29,512 nucleotides of DNA from Sulfuritalea sp. (GTDB lineage Bacteria; Pseudomonadota; Gammaproteobacteria; Burkholderiales; Rhodocyclaceae). A model generated the notes under the pieces. It saw only the letters and a list, made by a program, of their open reading frames with translations, did not search any database and was not told where the DNA came from. The stretch's first letter is position 1; each line of letters begins with the position of its first letter. The stretch covers positions 1-29,512 of the forward strand of contig JADJQA010000051.1 in NCBI GenBank assembly GCA_016712985.1, read 5' to 3'. Shown here piece after piece: positions 15,647 to 24,811 of the stretch. The position numbers and the translations under genes are program-made.

Positions 15647-17422
15647 TCACATGCTCACCGGTTGCGAAACTCCCAGCAGGGAGAGGCCGTTTTGCAGCAC
15701 CTGGCGGGTTGCCAGCGCCAAAGCCAGCCGAGCCTCCCGCGTTGCCTGAGCGTCCACCAGCAGTCGCTCGGCGTTGTACCAGCCATGAAAATCGCCGGCC
15801 AGATCCTTGAGGTAAAAGGCCAGCGCGTGCGGCCCGTAGTCGCGCGCCGCAAGCTGGATCAATTCGGGAAATTCGGCCAGTCGCGCGCACAGCGCGTGTT
15901 CGCGTTCATGCAGCAACGGCGCCAGATCGGCGCGAGCCAGCGCCGCCTCGTCACCATCCCACTGCGCCAGCACCGAGCAGATTCGGGCATGGGCGTACTG
16001 GACGTAATACACCGGGTTGTCATTGCTCTGCGACTTCGCCAGGTCGAGGTCGAAATCCAGCGCCTGGTCACACTTGCGCAACATGTAGAAGAAGCGGCAG
16101 GCGTCATTGCCGACTTCCGCGCACAATTGACGCAGCGTCACGTAGTCACCCGAGCGCGTGGACATCGCGACCTTCTGGCCGTTGCGGAACAGGCTGACAA
16201 ACTGCACGAGCGCCACGTCAAGCCTCTCGGCATCCGCCCCGGAGGCGCTGAGAGCGCCCTTCACCCGCGGAATATAGCCGTGGTGATCGGCACCCCAGAC
16301 GTCGATGACCTTGTCGAAGCCGCGCTCGAACTTGTTCAGGTGATAGGCGATGTCCGATGCGAAATAGGTATAAAGACCGTTGTCGCGCTGGACCACGCGA
16401 TCCTTCTCGTCGCCGAAGGCCGTCGAGCTGAACCATTTGGCGCCGTCCTGCAGATAGATGTGGCCGGACTTTTCCAGCGCCGCCACGGCCCGCGCCACCA
16501 TGCCGGTCTCGAACAGGCTGCGCTCGGAAAACCAGACATCGAAATGCACGCCGAACTGTTCGAGATCGGCGCGGCAATCCGCCAATTGCTCGGTCAGCAC
16601 ATGGTCATGCATGTAGGCCCAATCCTCGCCCAGCAGGTCCTTGCCCGCAAGAATCAAGCCGTCGAGCCGCGCCTCGGTGTCTTCGCCGCTGCCTTGATCG
16701 GGCGGCAGGCAGGCGATCACGGCTTCGGCCGGATGCACATAGCGGTCGCCATGGGCCTGCTTTACCTGTTCCGCCATCTCGCGCACGTAACCGCCCTGGT
16801 AGGCGTTGGCGGGAAAGGGCATGGGTTCGTCGAACAGTTCAAGGTAGCGCAGCCACGTGGAAACGGCAAGGATATCCATCTGCCGCCCGGCGTCATTGAC
16901 GTAATACTCGCGCGTCACCTCAAAGCCGGCGAAGGCCAGCAGCGAGGCCAGACTCGCACCGTACGCCGCGCCGCGGCCATGACCGACATGCAGCGGGCCG
17001 GTGGGGTTGGCGGAAACGAACTCGACTTGCAGCCTGAGCCTCTTGGCCGGACCACGGCCGAAGTTATGGCCGGCGGCCAGCACGGCGCGGACCACGGCGG
17101 TCCTGGCCGCCGGCGTCAGGGTGAAGTTGATGAAGCCGGCCCCGGCAACGTCCACCTTCGCCACGGCGAACGAAGCCGGCAGCTCCCGCACCAGGCGCTC
17201 GGCGACCTGCCGCGGATTGGTCTTGAGTTCGCGTGCCAATTGCATGGCCAGGTTGCTGGCGAAATCGCCGTGGCTCGCCTGCTTGGGACGCTCAAGGATG
17301 ATTTCGGCATGACCCTGTTCGGGTGCGACACTGACAAGCGCCGTGCGCAGCAGGCCGGCGAGATGCTGGCGGACATCAAAGGAAGCCGAGGCAATCCCGG
17401 CGGGTGCGCTGGATGAAACCAT
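15647..17422 (-). CDS. argS: Arginine--tRNA ligase
   Basis: 591 residues, a complete class Ia synthetase. N-terminal Add-1 domain (about 10-110), HIGH-type motif HVGH at 145-148 within ANPTGPLHVGHGRGA, tRNA-binding anticodon helical domain at the C-terminus (about 460-591, ending SLLGVSQPVSM). The KMSKS counterpart is KVAMSTRSG, as usual for many ArgRS enzymes. ATG 17422 is the first suitable start. It heads an operon with the SPOR and SDR genes and is divergent from ubiB across 80 bases. Confidence 0.96.
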   Translation of the reverse strand: MVSSSAPAGIASASFDVRQHLAGLLRTALVSVAPEQGHAEIILERPKQASHGDFASNLAMQLARELKTNPRQVAERLVRELPASFAVAKVDVAGAGFINFTLTPAARTAVVRAVLAAGHNFGRGPAKRLRLQVEFVSANPTGPLHVGHGRGAAYGASLASLLAFAGFEVTREYYVNDAGRQMDILAVSTWLRYLELFDEPMPFPANAYQGGYVREMAEQVKQAHGDRYVHPAEAVIACLPPDQGSGEDTEARLDGLILAGKDLLGEDWAYMHDHVLTEQLADCRADLEQFGVHFDVWFSERSLFETGMVARAVAALEKSGHIYLQDGAKWFSSTAFGDEKDRVVQRDNGLYTYFASDIAYHLNKFERGFDKVIDVWGADHHGYIPRVKGALSASGADAERLDVALVQFVSLFRNGQKVAMSTRSGDYVTLRQLCAEVGNDACRFFYMLRKCDQALDFDLDLAKSQSNDNPVYYVQYAHARICSVLAQWDGDEAALARADLAPLLHEREHALCARLAEFPELIQLAARDYGPHALAFYLKDLAGDFHGWYNAERLLVDAQATREARLALALATRQVLQNGLSLLGVSQPVSM

Positions 17423-17466
17423 ATCAAGTTACGCAGGGTCTTTCCGGGCCTTTCGCTAAGCCGTGA

Positions 17467-17474
17467 ATTATACT
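17467..17474. promoter_or_regulatory. Overlapping divergent -10 boxes of argS and ubiB
   Basis: ATTATACT contains TATAAT on the minus strand (17467-17472, for argS) and TATACT on the plus strand (17469-17474, for ubiB). Neither direction shows a good -35. The two promoters probably compete for polymerase. Confidence 0.4.
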
Positions 17475-17502
17475 TCTCGTTTAACGTCTGCCCCAGACCT
17501 CC

Positions 17503-19050
17503 GTGCGCATCTTCCGCCTGATCCGTATTGCCCGTGTAGCCTATCTCTACGGGCTCGACAGTCTGGTCCTCGATCACGAACTCGAGCCGAGCTTCCGGGC
17601 GCGCATGCTGTTCGCGGCGCAACGCCTGTTGTTCTGGCGCGATCTTGCGGCGCCGCGCGCGGTCCGACTGCGGCTGGCTTTGGAAGAGCTGGGGCCGATC
17701 TTCGTCAAGTTCGGCCAGTTGCTGTCGACGCGACGCGACCTGTTGCCGCTCGACATTGCCGACGAACTGGCGAAGCTGCAGGATCGCGTGCCGCCGTTTT
17801 CGTCCGACCTCGCCATCGCCGAACTGGAGAAGGCCTACGGCCGGCCGGTGGATCAGGTGTTCGCGCAATTTGACCGCGAACCGGTCGCCTCGGCCTCCGT
17901 GGCGCAGGTGCATTTCGCCGTCCTGCATGAAAAGGACGGCGGCCGCGAGGTTGCGGTAAAGATCCTGCGGCCGGGCATCCAGCCCATCATCGAGCATGAC
18001 ATCGCCTTGCTGCAGGTCGCTGCCAGCCTGCTGGAAACCCTCTGGGCCGATGGCCGGCGTCTGAAGCCGCGCGAGGTGGTCGGGGAGTTCGACAAGTACC
18101 TGCATTACGAACTGGACCTGATGCGCGAGGCGGCGAATTGTTCCCAGTTGCGGAGAAACTTCGCCGATTCCAACCTGCTGATCCTGCCCGAGGTGTATTG
18201 GGACTGGTGCTCGCGTAGCGTGATGGTGATGGAGCGGATGCATGGTACGACGATTTCGCAGGTCGACACGCTGCGTGAAAAAGGCGTGGACATCCCGCGC
18301 CTGGCTCGCGCCGGCGTCGAGATCTTCTTCACCCAGGTGTTCCGTGACGGCTTCTTCCACGCCGACATGCACCCCGGAAACATCTTCGTCACCACCGAAG
18401 GCCCGCGCAAGGGCTGCTACATCGCACTCGATTTCGGCATCGTCGGTACCCTCTCGGATATCGACAAGAACTACCTGGCGCAGAATTTTCTCGCCTTCTT
18501 CCAGCGCGACTACAAGCGCGTCGCCGAGGTGCACATCGAATCCGGCTGGGCGCCGAAAGGCACTCGCGTCGACGAGTTCGAGGCGGCGATCCGCTCGGTC
18601 TGCGAACCGTTCTTCGACCGGCCGCTGAAGGAAATCTCGCTCGGTCGCGTGCTGCTGCGCCTGTTTCAGACCTCGCGCCAATTAAACGTCGAAGTCCAGC
18701 CGCAACTCGTGCTGCTGCAGAAGACCCTGCTCAACATCGAAGGCCTCGGCCGCGATCTCGATCCCGAACTGGATTTGTGGAAGACCGCCCTGCCCTACCT
18801 GGAACGCTGGATGAGCGAGCAACTGGGCTGGCTGGCTTTGGAAAACAACGTCAAGCGCGAGGCAACGAACTGGGCCAAGCTGCTGCCGGCCTTGCCGCGC
18901 CTGGTGCATCAGGCGCTTACGGCCACCGCGACCCCGGCGCCCAATCCCGAACTGGAAAACCTGGCCGCCGAGATGCGCGGCTTGCGGCATCTGCTGTGGC
19001 TGGCGCTGGCTGTGGCCACGGTCGCCTTAAGCTTCGCCGTTTTACAATAG
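17503..19050 (+). CDS. ubiB: UbiB, ABC1/ADCK-type atypical kinase for ubiquinone biosynthesis
   Basis: 515 residues, starting at GTG 17503. Family marks: KxGQ motif KFGQ (69-72) in the N-terminal extension, Ala-rich nucleotide loop ASVAQVHFA (131-139), AVK with Lys153, HADMHPGN with catalytic Asp288, and metal-binding DFG at 310-312. A hydrophobic C-terminus (LLWLALAVATVALSFAVL) anchors it in the inner membrane. UbiB ATPase activity helps extract or deliver lipid quinone precursors to the Ubi complex. It is usually near ubiE/ubiJ; here it stands alone, divergent from argS. The scrambled ubiK lies elsewhere in the same window. Confidence 0.94.
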   Translation: MRIFRLIRIARVAYLYGLDSLVLDHELEPSFRARMLFAAQRLLFWRDLAAPRAVRLRLALEELGPIFVKFGQLLSTRRDLLPLDIADELAKLQDRVPPFSSDLAIAELEKAYGRPVDQVFAQFDREPVASASVAQVHFAVLHEKDGGREVAVKILRPGIQPIIEHDIALLQVAASLLETLWADGRRLKPREVVGEFDKYLHYELDLMREAANCSQLRRNFADSNLLILPEVYWDWCSRSVMVMERMHGTTISQVDTLREKGVDIPRLARAGVEIFFTQVFRDGFFHADMHPGNIFVTTEGPRKGCYIALDFGIVGTLSDIDKNYLAQNFLAFFQRDYKRVAEVHIESGWAPKGTRVDEFEAAIRSVCEPFFDRPLKEISLGRVLLRLFQTSRQLNVEVQPQLVLLQKTLLNIEGLGRDLDPELDLWKTALPYLERWMSEQLGWLALENNVKREATNWAKLLPALPRLVHQALTATATPAPNPELENLAAEMRGLRHLLWLALAVATVALSFAVLQ

Positions 19051-19064
19051 AGGCGAATTCTCTC

Positions 19065-19168
19065 GACGCAAAGGACGCGGAGACGGAGAAGACGCAGAGA
19101 ACTTCAACAGCAACTGAATTGTTTTCTCGCCTGGCTTTTTCTCTGCGCCTCTGCGTAATCTGCGTTGC
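19065..19168. repeat. Imperfect inverted repeat of ACGCAGAG-type units
   Basis: Left arm around 19066-19102 (ACGCAAAGGACGCGGAGACG, then ACGCAGAGAAC) and right arm around 19139-19168 (TCTCTGCGCCTCTGCG, then TCTGCGTTGC) are reverse complements with few mismatches, around a 36-base AT-richer centre. This is a well-known kind of intergenic dispersed repeat in environmental bacteria; only one copy is seen here. It can fold in the ubiB 3' leader. Confidence 0.6.
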
Positions 19169-19199
19169 AAGCGGTTTGTTTTCCTGACGAGGATTAGCG

Positions 19200-20696
19200 A
19201 TGCTGCTCTGGTTTGTCGTCCTCTACCTGATGGTCTCGGTCGGTATCGGCCTGTTCGCGGCCACGCGGGTCCATAACGCCAAGGACTTCGCCGTCGCCGG
19301 CCGCAGCCTGCCGCTGCCGGTGGTGACCGCCACGGTGTTCGCCACGTGGTTCGGTGCCGAAGCCGTGTTCGGTGTCTCGGCCACCTTCGTAAAGGATGGC
19401 TTGGGCGGCGTGGTCGCCGATCCCTTCGGTTCGTCGATGTGCCTGATCATTGCCGGCATCATCTTCTCGCGCTATCTCTACAAGCTCAACATCATCACCC
19501 TCGGCGACTTCTACCGCATGCGCTACAACCGCACGGTCGAGGTGATCACCACGATCTGCATCGTGCTTTCCTATCTCGGCTGGGTGGCGGCCCAGATCAA
19601 GGCGCTGGGCCTGATCTTCTTCGTCGTCACCGACGGCGCGGTGTCGCAGAATGCCGGCATGATGCTCGGCGCCGGCATCGTGCTGACCTACACCGTGTTC
19701 GGCGGCATGTTCTCCGTGGCGATCCTCGACTTCGTGCAGATGGCGGTCTCGATGGGCGGCCTGCTGTTCATCGCCTGGACGATCAGCGGCAAAGTCGGCG
19801 GTGGCGCAACGGCGGTGATCGACCATGCCGCGGCCGCCGGCAAGCTGGACTTCTTCCCCGCGCCCGACCCCTGGCTGTGGCTGACCTTCCTCGGCACCTG
19901 GATGACCATGATGCTGGGCTCGATCCCGCAGCAGGACGTGTTCCAGCGCATCACCTCGGCGAAGACGGCAAACATCGCGCTGTGGGGCTCGATACTGGGC
20001 GCCTCGATCTACTTCTGCTTCACCTTCGTGCCGATGTTCATCGCCTATTCGGCGACCCTGATCGACCCGGTCCTCTTCGCCGACCTGCTGGAAAAGGATT
20101 CGCAACTGGTGCTGCCGACCCTGGTCCTGCAGCACACACCGCTGTTCGCCCAGGTGCTGTTCTTCGGTGCCGTGCTGTCGGCGATCATGAGTTGCTCGTC
20201 GGCGACGCTGCTGGCGCCCTCGGTGACCTTCGCCGAGAACGTAGTGCGCGGTTTTTACCCGAACATGGGCGACCACCAGTTCCTGCGGGTGATGCGAATC
20301 TGCCTGGTGGTGTTCACCTGCATCGTCCTCGGCTTCGCGCTGAAATCCGAGGCCTCGATCTTCCAGATGGTGGAGAACGCCTACAAGGTCACGCTGGCCG
20401 GCGCCTTCGTGCCGCTCGCCGCCGGCATCTTCTGGCGTCGGGCGACGACCCAGGGCGCGCTCGCCGCAACCTTCGGCGGCCTGGTGTCCTGGGTGCTGAT
20501 CGAGGTGCTGATCGGCGAGGCCAGCCTGGTGCCGCCGCAACTGATAGGTCTCGGAGTTGCGGTCCTCGGTATGACCGCGGGTTCATTGCTGCCGCAGTGG
20601 GTCGGCCACAAGCTACCGCACCACGACCTGCACGCGATACTGCATCACCATGCAGCCGCGCAAACCCATCATGCCGAGCCGGGACACAGGCATTGA
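19200..20696 (+). CDS. Sodium/solute symporter (SSS family) with His-rich C-terminal tail
   Basis: 498 residues with about 13 hydrophobic segments in the LeuT-like SSS fold (PutP/PanF type). Early VAGRSLPLPVVTATVFATWFG and GSIPQQDVFQRITSAKTA are conserved family stretches. The substrate (amino acid, carboxylate or other) cannot be read out. The last 29 residues contain 11 His (HHDLHAILHHHAAAQTHH near the end), an unusual metal-binding-like tail. ATG 19200 has GAGG upstream. The gene is 21 bases ahead of a VanZ-like gene and probably begins a cotranscribed series. Confidence 0.9.
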   Translation: MLLWFVVLYLMVSVGIGLFAATRVHNAKDFAVAGRSLPLPVVTATVFATWFGAEAVFGVSATFVKDGLGGVVADPFGSSMCLIIAGIIFSRYLYKLNIITLGDFYRMRYNRTVEVITTICIVLSYLGWVAAQIKALGLIFFVVTDGAVSQNAGMMLGAGIVLTYTVFGGMFSVAILDFVQMAVSMGGLLFIAWTISGKVGGGATAVIDHAAAAGKLDFFPAPDPWLWLTFLGTWMTMMLGSIPQQDVFQRITSAKTANIALWGSILGASIYFCFTFVPMFIAYSATLIDPVLFADLLEKDSQLVLPTLVLQHTPLFAQVLFFGAVLSAIMSCSSATLLAPSVTFAENVVRGFYPNMGDHQFLRVMRICLVVFTCIVLGFALKSEASIFQMVENAYKVTLAGAFVPLAAGIFWRRATTQGALAATFGGLVSWVLIEVLIGEASLVPPQLIGLGVAVLGMTAGSLLPQWVGHKLPHHDLHAILHHHAAAQTHHAEPGHRH

Positions 20697-20717
20697 GCCA
20701 AGTCCGGGGAGCCGGAG

Positions 20718-21803
20718 ATGGCAGAATCGGGAACTGTGGCATACGGCGCACGCACCCATCTGACCCTCTACCTGACCAGCGGCTATGCGCTGCTGATCAT
20801 CTACGCGAGCCTGTATCCCCTGTCGGGCTGGCGCGACAGCGGCGGCGATCCGCTGGCCTTTCTCGGCGCCGCATGGCCGCGCTACTGGACGGGCTTCGAT
20901 CTGGCGACCAACACCGTCGCCTACCTGCCTTTCGGGTTCTTCTGCACGGCCGCTCTGCGCCACCTGGCCCCGCTGGCGGCGTGGCTGGTCGCGAGTCTGC
21001 TCGGGGGCAGCCTGAGCCTGGCGATGGAACTGCTGCAGAACTACCTGCCCAATCGTGTGCCCTCCAACCTGGATCTGGCTTGCAATACCCTCGGCGCCCT
21101 GCTGGGTGGCCTTGTCGCCGTGCTGGGAGGCTCGCGCGCGCTGGATGATGAACGCCTTGCGCGCTGGCGCGCGCGGACCATGATGAGAGGATATGGCGTT
21201 GACATGGGCGTGCTGCTGATCGCCGCCTGGCTGGTAACTCAGTTGTCGCCGGAAACCTTGCTGTTCGGCAGCGGCAACCTCCGCCAGATGCTCGACCTGT
21301 CCCCGGTCCAACCCTTCCTCGCGGAAAGCTTTGTCGGCGTCGAAACCGCCATCGCCGCTGCCGGCGTGCTGGCGGCAGGGCTGATTGTCACGCTGCTGCT
21401 GCGCCGGCATGCGCGCGTGATCACCGGCGGCCTGCTGCTTGGCGCGGTGCTGATCAAGATACTGGCGCACGCGCTGCTGATGGGGCCGGCGGCGGCCGTG
21501 GCGTGGATAACGCCGGGCAACAGCATCGGCCTTGCGCTGGGACTGGCGCTGTGGTGGGGCGCCTCCTTCCTGGTGTTTCCGCTGCAGCGCGCCGTAGCGG
21601 CGCTGGCTCTGCTGTTCGCCACTGTCATGGTCAATATCGCCCCGGAGAATCCCTATCTGCTCAATACCCTGCAGATCTGGAATCCGGGTCAGTTTCTGAG
21701 TTTCAACGGCCTCACGCGATTGATCTGTTCGCTGTGGCCTTTCCTCGCCCTGCCCTGGCTGATGATCTACCGTCCGGAACGTGACAATGCAATCGATTAC
21801 TGA
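20718..21803 (+). CDS. VanZ-like family membrane protein
   Basis: 361 residues with about eight to nine membrane segments. The N-terminal half carries the VanZ-like pattern: LYPLSGWR, FDLATNTVAYLPFGFF, SLAMELLQNYLPNRVPSNLDLACNTLGALLG. The C-terminal half is a second hydrophobic bundle without a name. The role of such chromosomal VanZ-like proteins is unknown; only the glycopeptide-cluster member is linked to low-level teicoplanin resistance. A GGGGAG site precedes ATG 20718. The stop overlaps the next gene by 17 bases. Confidence 0.85.
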   Translation: MAESGTVAYGARTHLTLYLTSGYALLIIYASLYPLSGWRDSGGDPLAFLGAAWPRYWTGFDLATNTVAYLPFGFFCTAALRHLAPLAAWLVASLLGGSLSLAMELLQNYLPNRVPSNLDLACNTLGALLGGLVAVLGGSRALDDERLARWRARTMMRGYGVDMGVLLIAAWLVTQLSPETLLFGSGNLRQMLDLSPVQPFLAESFVGVETAIAAAGVLAAGLIVTLLLRRHARVITGGLLLGAVLIKILAHALLMGPAAAVAWITPGNSIGLALGLALWWGASFLVFPLQRAVAALALLFATVMVNIAPENPYLLNTLQIWNPGQFLSFNGLTRLICSLWPFLALPWLMIYRPERDNAIDY

Positions 21804-22110
21804 CCTTGCCACCCTGCGCGATGCGCTGCGGGCCTTCTGCGCCGCACGCGACTGGCATCGCTTCCACACGCCCAAGAACCTCGTCATGGCGCTCAGCGTG
21901 GAAGCCGCCGAACTTGTCGAGCATTTCCAGTGGGCGACGCCCGAGGAAAGCCTGAACCCGACCCAGCAGCAGCGCGCCCAGGTCGCCGACGAAATCGCCG
22001 ACGTGCTGATCTACCTGACCGAACTGGCCGACGTGCTGGGGATCGATCCGATTGCCGCGGCGCGCGACAAGATAGTCAAGAACGCAGTCAAGTATCCGGC
22101 GCCCCTATAA
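21787..22110 (+). CDS. MazG-like nucleotide pyrophosphohydrolase (RS21-C6/dCTPase type)
   Basis: 107 residues, an all-alpha NTP pyrophosphohydrolase. Metal-binding acids lie in EAAELVEHFQW and EIADVLIYLTELAD, the ExxE and ExxD pair of the MazG/iMazG superfamily. Such enzymes remove non-canonical or excess dNTPs. Start set at ATG 21787 because GGAA lies about seven bases upstream; GTG 21781 would add two residues. It overlaps the VanZ-like gene, so coupled translation is likely. Confidence 0.88.
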   Translation: MQSITDLATLRDALRAFCAARDWHRFHTPKNLVMALSVEAAELVEHFQWATPEESLNPTQQQRAQVADEIADVLIYLTELADVLGIDPIAAARDKIVKNAVKYPAPL

Positions 22111-22147
22111 TTCGCGCCTTGCCGCGCACCTTCCAGAAACCCGCCCC

Positions 22148-22456
22148 ATGAGCCATTTCACGCACCACGTGTTCTTCTGCACCAACCAGCGCACGCCGGG
22201 AGAAGCCTGCTGCAACAACCATGGCGCGACCGAGATGCGAGCCTACGCCAAGGATCGGGTCAAGGCGCTCGGCAAGAAGCTGCCGGGCAAGGTGCGCATC
22301 AATACCGCCGGCTGTCTCGATCGCTGCGAACAAGGGCCGGTAGTTGTCATCTACCCGGAGGCCGCCTGGTACACCTATGTGGACAAGGAAGACATCGACG
22401 AGATCATCGATCAACATTTGATGCATGGTCGTAGCGTCGACCGTCTGAAGATCTGA
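22148..22456 (+). CDS. Thioredoxin-like [2Fe-2S] ferredoxin
   Basis: 102 residues. Cys11, Cys21 or Cys22, Cys56 and Cys60 give the C-x9/10-C ... C-x3-C cluster pattern, with NTAGCLDRCEQGPVVVIYPE being the hallmark second half. The fold is that of the NuoE-like, thioredoxin-like ferredoxins. It probably carries electrons or delivers a cluster in the cytoplasm; partners are unknown. The ribosome site is poor. Three bases separate it from the following hydrolase gene. Confidence 0.88.
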   Translation: MSHFTHHVFFCTNQRTPGEACCNNHGATEMRAYAKDRVKALGKKLPGKVRINTAGCLDRCEQGPVVVIYPEAAWYTYVDKEDIDEIIDQHLMHGRSVDRLKI

Positions 22457-22459
22457 AAC

Positions 22460-23119
22460 GTGTCGAGACACGAGCGAGTGCTGGTCGACGGACCGGACGG
22501 CAACATCGAGGTTTTTGTCGAAGGGCATGAGAACCCGCAAGGCATCGCCCTGATCGCCCATCCGCATCCGCTGTTCGGCGGCACCGCCGACAACAAGGTC
22601 GTCACCACGCTGGCGCGCGCCTTCCGGGAAAAGGGTTGCATCACCCTGCGGCCGCATTTTCGCGGCGTCGGCGGCTCCGAAGGCGAACACGACCACGGCG
22701 ATGCCGAGACCGAAGACCTGGTGGCCCTGCATGCCTGGGCGCGCTCAAGATACGCCGCGCAGCCCTCGGATTCGGGCGCACCGCTGCCGGTGTACCTCGC
22801 CGGCTTTTCCTTTGGCGCCTATGTCACCACGCGACTCGCCGCGCGGCTCGCCGCCACTGGCGATCCGGCCAGATGGCTGGTGCTGGTCGGCACCGCCGCC
22901 GGCTTCGTCGAAGGCGCGCGCAGCTACCAGGCTGCGGCAGTGGCGCCCGATACGCTGGTGATCCACGGTTCCGCGGACGAAACCGTACGCCTCGATAACG
23001 TCCTGGCGTGGGCCGGGTTGCTGAATCTGCCGGTCGTCGTCATCCCCGGCGCCGACCACTTCTTCCACCGCCGCCTGCACCTGATCCGCGACCTCATCCA
23101 CCGCGCCTGGCGATCATGA
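22460..23119 (+). CDS. Alpha/beta hydrolase (dienelactone hydrolase-like esterase)
   Basis: 219 residues from GTG 22460. HPHPLFGGTADNKV after the third strand, RPHFRGVGGSEG as the oxyanion side, nucleophile elbow GFSFG, an acid in HGSADETV and a final His in GADHFFHRRLH give a complete Ser-Asp-His set. Related small proteins follow ferredoxin genes in betaproteobacteria; the substrate is unknown. The stop overlaps a possible next ATG (ATGA). Confidence 0.88.
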   Translation: MSRHERVLVDGPDGNIEVFVEGHENPQGIALIAHPHPLFGGTADNKVVTTLARAFREKGCITLRPHFRGVGGSEGEHDHGDAETEDLVALHAWARSRYAAQPSDSGAPLPVYLAGFSFGAYVTTRLAARLAATGDPARWLVLVGTAAGFVEGARSYQAAAVAPDTLVIHGSADETVRLDNVLAWAGLLNLPVVVIPGADHFFHRRLHLIRDLIHRAWRS

Positions 23120-23261
23120 GCGCCGCCATCGGTGGGCCGCGCCCCGAAGGAAGTCCCCCTGGGGGACCCCAAGACGGCGCAGCCAGATACATGGAGTCGC
23201 TTCAGCGACGAACCGCAATCACCCCCTCCCCCGGAAAGTGGGTTCGCGGGAAGGCAGTCCA

Positions 23262-23265
<4 letters not shown>
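23116..23265 (+). CDS. Possible 49-codon bridging ORF
   Basis: ATG 23116 overlaps the hydrolase stop (ATGA), and TGA 23263 overlaps the ABC ATPase start (ATGA). This open frame therefore exactly spans the gap between two real genes. The product is Gly/Pro/Arg-rich without a recognisable domain. A perfect palindrome GTCCCCC-T-GGGGGAC (23153-23167) lies inside. It may serve only to carry ribosomes between the two genes, or be chance. Confidence 0.25.
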
Positions 23266-24173
<908 letters not shown>

Positions 24174-24466
24174 GGTCTGCGCGAACGCTTGCGACGCTGG
24201 CCGCCCCCGCTTGCCAAAATCCCCGATCAATCGTCCAATCGATTTCGGATAGGGCGGCACGACGCCGAAGCCGCAGCCTCGGTTTCCACGGCATGCGCAG
24301 CCAGCGCACGTCGGCAGCGGCGGCCGGATTCAGGCTCCACTAAAGGATTTGCGGCGCCCAGTTTCGTCGACCGGCGCGTCGCGCGTCGCCTCATGCTCGG
24401 AGCCTGAAGGCATTTCCTGGGCGCCGCCTCGCCAGCGCCGACTCTTGGCGCGGCAGTTTGTGCGAC
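24174..24466. other. Non-coding gap where an ABC-2 permease gene would be expected
   Basis: No convincing frame, RNA gene or permease remnant was seen. The sequence is GC-rich and only near its end leads into the toxin-antitoxin promoter. Confidence 0.5.
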
Positions 24467-24495
24467 TTGACACGATGTAATCGGTCGATTATAGG
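24467..24495 (+). promoter_or_regulatory. Toxin-antitoxin promoter with embedded operator
   Basis: TTGACA (24467-24472), 17 bases, TATAGG (24490-24495). Between them lies the perfect palindrome TAATCG-GT-CGATTA (24478-24491), ideally placed for repression by the antitoxin. Transcription should start near 24501-24503, almost on the toxin's TTG start codon, which suggests a leaderless message. Confidence 0.65.
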
Positions 24496-24501
24496 TCTCC
24501 C

Positions 24502-24796
24502 TTGCTTTCGATCAAACCTCTTGCCGAACTTCCGGCGTGGCTTGGAGGCGTGCCCGATGTGACGGTTCGCAGTGTCGTTGTCGCACGGATCAAGCGCCTG
24601 GAACTGGGTTTGAAGGGTGACGTCGAACCCGTGAGCGTAGGGGTGTCGGAACTGCGCATTGATTGGGGCGCAGGCTGGCGTGTCTATTTCACTCAGCGCG
24701 TAACGCAACTGATCGTGTTGCTGATGGGCGGCTCTAAACGCGGTCAAAAAGCGCGATATCAAACGCGCCGAGGCCTTGGCGGCAGTGCTGGACTGA
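24502..24796 (+). pseudogene. HigB/RelE-superfamily toxin (TIGR02683-like), C-terminal frameshift
   Basis: From TTG 24502: PLAELPAWLGGVPD, ARIKRLELGLKGDVEPV, GVSELRIDWGAGWRVYFTQR and LIVLLMGGSK are the family's core. The natural ending QKRDIKRAEALAAVLD with TGA at 24794 is present one base out of frame. Dropping one A from the AAAAA run at 24746-24750 restores it, giving 97 residues. As written the frame runs on for about 45 unrelated residues into the antitoxin gene. Such toxins are ribosome-dependent mRNA interferases. The residues lost include the last helix or strand, so the product is doubtful. Sequencing slip and real inactivation are both possible. Confidence 0.7.
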
Positions 24797-24811
24797 TTGG
24801 AGGAAAGGAAC

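Noticed and set aside
15389..18681. Very long open frames antisense to argS and ubiB (675 and 521 codons)
   Set aside because: They arise from GC-rich third-position bias opposite conserved genes and show no domain-like features.
19132..19147. TGGCTTTTTCTCTGCG, a GG-N10-GC match upstream of the symporter gene
   Set aside because: It overlaps the right arm of a dispersed-type inverted repeat, and the -24 and -12 boxes match only at the core; chance is likely.
19194..21887. Long His/Asp/Gln-rich frames opposite the symporter and VanZ-like genes
   Set aside because: These are mirror images of membrane-protein codons; the sense proteins have family motifs and ribosome sites.
24240..24420. Possible tRNA-like or small-RNA structure in the gap after the ABC ATPase
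   Set aside because: A GGATTCAGGCTCCA stretch loosely resembles a T-arm, but no acceptor or anticodon stem could be paired.
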